Below are positions 5,495 through 6,369 of a DNA stretch of 6,369 nt, one piece after another. The stretch comes from Thermoplasmata archaeon. Lineage in GTDB: Archaea > Thermoplasmatota > Thermoplasmata > Lutacidiplasmatales > UBA184. The notes under the pieces are model-generated. The model made no database searches. It saw nothing but the letters and a program-made list of their open reading frames with translations, and had not been told where the DNA came from. Position numbers and translations under genes: made by a program. The stretch's first letter is position 1. Every line of letters starts with the position of its first letter. The stretch covers positions 1 to 6,369 of the forward strand of contig JASHWL010000121.1 in assembly GCA_030044105.1 (NCBI GenBank), given 5' to 3'.

Positions 5495-6286
5495 TCAGCT
5501 GGCTCCGGGCGGGGGGAGCTCCATCTCGGGCTCGGCCTCGAGCTCGGGCTCCGGCTCCGGCTCCGGGCGGCGGACGGACGGTCCCTGGGGGCGGCCCGGC
5601 AGCGCGACCGCGCCGGGCGGGGTCGGACCCCCGACGCCCTGCACGGCGCTCAGGAGCTTCAGCATGGGGCGGAACAGGGAACGCGCGGCCCGGTCCGGGT
5701 CGAGCGTGTAGGCGCGATCGTAGGCGGCGATCGCCTCCTCCTCCTCGCCCAGCGTGAGCAGCGAGAGCGCGAGCTCGAGCCAGCTCTTCGCCTCGCGCGC
5801 CCCCTCCCGCGGGCCGGTCTCGGTCAGGTGGTCGTCCCCGGAGCGGGCGATGGAGCGGGGCGGGTCGTCGGTGCCGGGCACGTCGCGCGAGAGGACGAGG
5901 GCGCGCTCGAAGGCCGCCGCCGCGCCGGACTCGTCACCGGACTCCGCGAGCGCCACGCCGAGGCGGTGCCAGGCGACCAGATCGGCGGGCGCGAGCGCGA
6001 CCGCCCGCCGGTAGGCGAGCGCCGCGTCGCCCCACTCCTCGCGGAGCGCGCGCGCGATCCCGAGGTGGAACCAGGTCTCGGCGTTCCCCGGCTGGAGCTG
6101 CACGGCCCGCGCGAGCGCCGCCTCCGCCTCCGCGGCCTCCCCGAGGTGCGCGAGGCAGATCCCGTAGTAGGACCAGGCGCTCCCGTCGGCCGGGTGCTCC
6201 CGGACGACATCGAGGAACGCCCGCTGGGCGAGGTCGTACTCTCTCCGGAGGAAGTGGTGGATCCCGAGGTCGAAGCGCTGGCTCAC
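5495..6286 (-). CDS. TPR-repeat protein with a Pro/Glu C-terminal tail
   Basis: This 263-residue protein is built of tetratricopeptide repeats, helical hairpins that usually hold other proteins together. Repeats can be placed at about residues 4-34, 35-68 (AWSYYGICLAHLGE...A), 69-102 (ETWFHLGIARALREEWGDAA), 103-134 (AWHRLGVALAESGDESGAA) and, after a charged loop (135-165), 166-199 (SWLELALSLLTLGEEEEAI). Each shows the family pattern of W/Y-xx-LG-x-A and a downstream A-x-A/F positions. The C-terminal 45 residues are low complexity, with PEPEPEPELEAEPEMEL and a PPPG end, probably unstructured. There is no signal peptide or transmembrane helix, so it is likely cytosolic. The start is GTG at 6284-6286, with a TTTAA element about 34 nt upstream. 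Its stop is 9 nt from that of TrpRS, convergently. Its partner is unknown. Confidence 0.88.
   Translation of the reverse strand: MSQRFDLGIHHFLRREYDLAQRAFLDVVREHPADGSAWSYYGICLAHLGEAAEAEAALARAVQLQPGNAETWFHLGIARALREEWGDAALAYRRAVALAPADLVAWHRLGVALAESGDESGAAAAFERALVLSRDVPGTDDPPRSIARSGDDHLTETGPREGAREAKSWLELALSLLTLGEEEEAIAAYDRAYTLDPDRAARSLFRPMLKLLSAVQGVGGPTPPGAVALPGRPQGPSVRRPEPEPEPELEAEPEMELPPPGAS
5524..5567. repeat. Hexanucleotide-like tract encoding the Pro-Glu tail
   Basis: The plus strand shows tandem GGCTCC/GGCTCG units, clearest at 5548-5567 and degenerating towards 5524. On the minus strand these encode the alternating Pro-Glu stretch of the TPR protein's tail. A tandem six-base unit in coding sequence keeps frame when it expands or contracts, so the tail length could vary between strains. 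Confidence 0.7.
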
Positions 6287-6369
6287 GGTCTCGTCCGGAC
6301 GTTCCTGCGTTCGGGGGTTAAACCTGCCGCCCGACGCGCATCGATCGCGGGCCGGGAGAACGGGTCGCC
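6287..6369. other. Upstream region of the TPR gene to the window edge
   Basis: This 83-base stretch contains no recognisable gene. Its one distinctive element is the TTTAA on the minus strand (6318-6322), described separately. The remainder is GC-rich and may be intergenic or the margin of a neighbouring gene outside the window. Confidence 0.5.
6318..6322 (-). promoter_or_regulatory. TATA-like element of the TPR gene
   Basis: The minus strand reads GGTTTAACC here, with TTTAA centred about 34 nt before the GTG start at 6286. The predicted transcription start would leave a leader of roughly 7 nt, without a Shine-Dalgarno sequence. The element is also a short palindrome (GGTTTAAACC lacks only one base of symmetry). 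The assignment rests on spacing and composition. Confidence 0.45.

Noticed and set aside
4963..5757. 264-codon plus-strand frame overlapping the end of TrpRS and the TPR gene
   Set aside because: It is a shifted frame of TrpRS continuing antisense into the TPR gene, and its translation is Arg/Ala/Gly-rich noise.
5824..6210. 128-codon minus-strand frame inside the TPR gene
   Set aside because: It is the same strand in another frame, made of Ser/Arg/Pro-rich sequence, while the main frame has regular TPR repeats.
1..6369. CRISPR array, transposase, integrase, tRNA or rRNA genes
   Set aside because: No spaced direct repeats, terminal inverted repeats, transposase motifs or cloverleaf-like sequences were seen on either strand.

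Overview
This is a G+C-rich window (roughly 70% by eye) from an archaeon. The informational genes are of archaeal type: a uS15 with the long archaeal N-terminal extension, a DHH-family RecJ-like/GAN nuclease encoded directly after it, and a TrpRS of the archaeal/eukaryotic kind. DNA gyrase A indicates a gyrase-bearing euryarchaeal or Thermoplasmatota lineage. The proteins lack the uniformly acidic composition of haloarchaea. I therefore infer a high-GC Thermoplasmatota-like genome, with moderate confidence at best.

Layout. Bases 1-3915 are all read on the minus strand. In transcription order they hold two small paralogous winged-helix proteins (3915-3577 and 3519-3169), then a tightly packed cluster of uS15 (3102-2647), DHH phosphoesterase (2647-1256) and gyrA (1259 to beyond the window edge). 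The last three genes overlap by 1 nt (TGATG) and 4 nt (ATGA), which suggests translational coupling. At 3916-4016 a divergent promoter region separates this block from a plus-strand pair: a small zinc-binding protein (4017-4325) and TrpRS (4337-5485), 11 nt apart. A minus-strand TPR protein with a Pro/Glu tail (6286-5495) converges on TrpRS with only 9 nt between stop codons.

How the parts work together. uS15, TrpRS, the RecJ-like nuclease and gyrase A are housekeeping functions of translation, replication/repair and DNA topology. The winged-helix pair, the zinc protein and the TPR protein are not recognised beyond fold level. Genes that begin a transcript have an A/T-rich, TATA-like element 28-34 nt upstream of the start codon and no clear Shine-Dalgarno motif, as expected for leaderless or nearly leaderless archaeal mRNAs.

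Most notable are the TrpRS, whose two class I signatures are both atypical (HISH, and VMSTT without the first lysine); a leucine in GyrA at the position equivalent to E. coli Ser83; and the winged-helix pair beside the uS15 promoter. I see no mobile element, CRISPR array, tRNA or rRNA, and nothing that clearly amounts to a new defence or mobile system.
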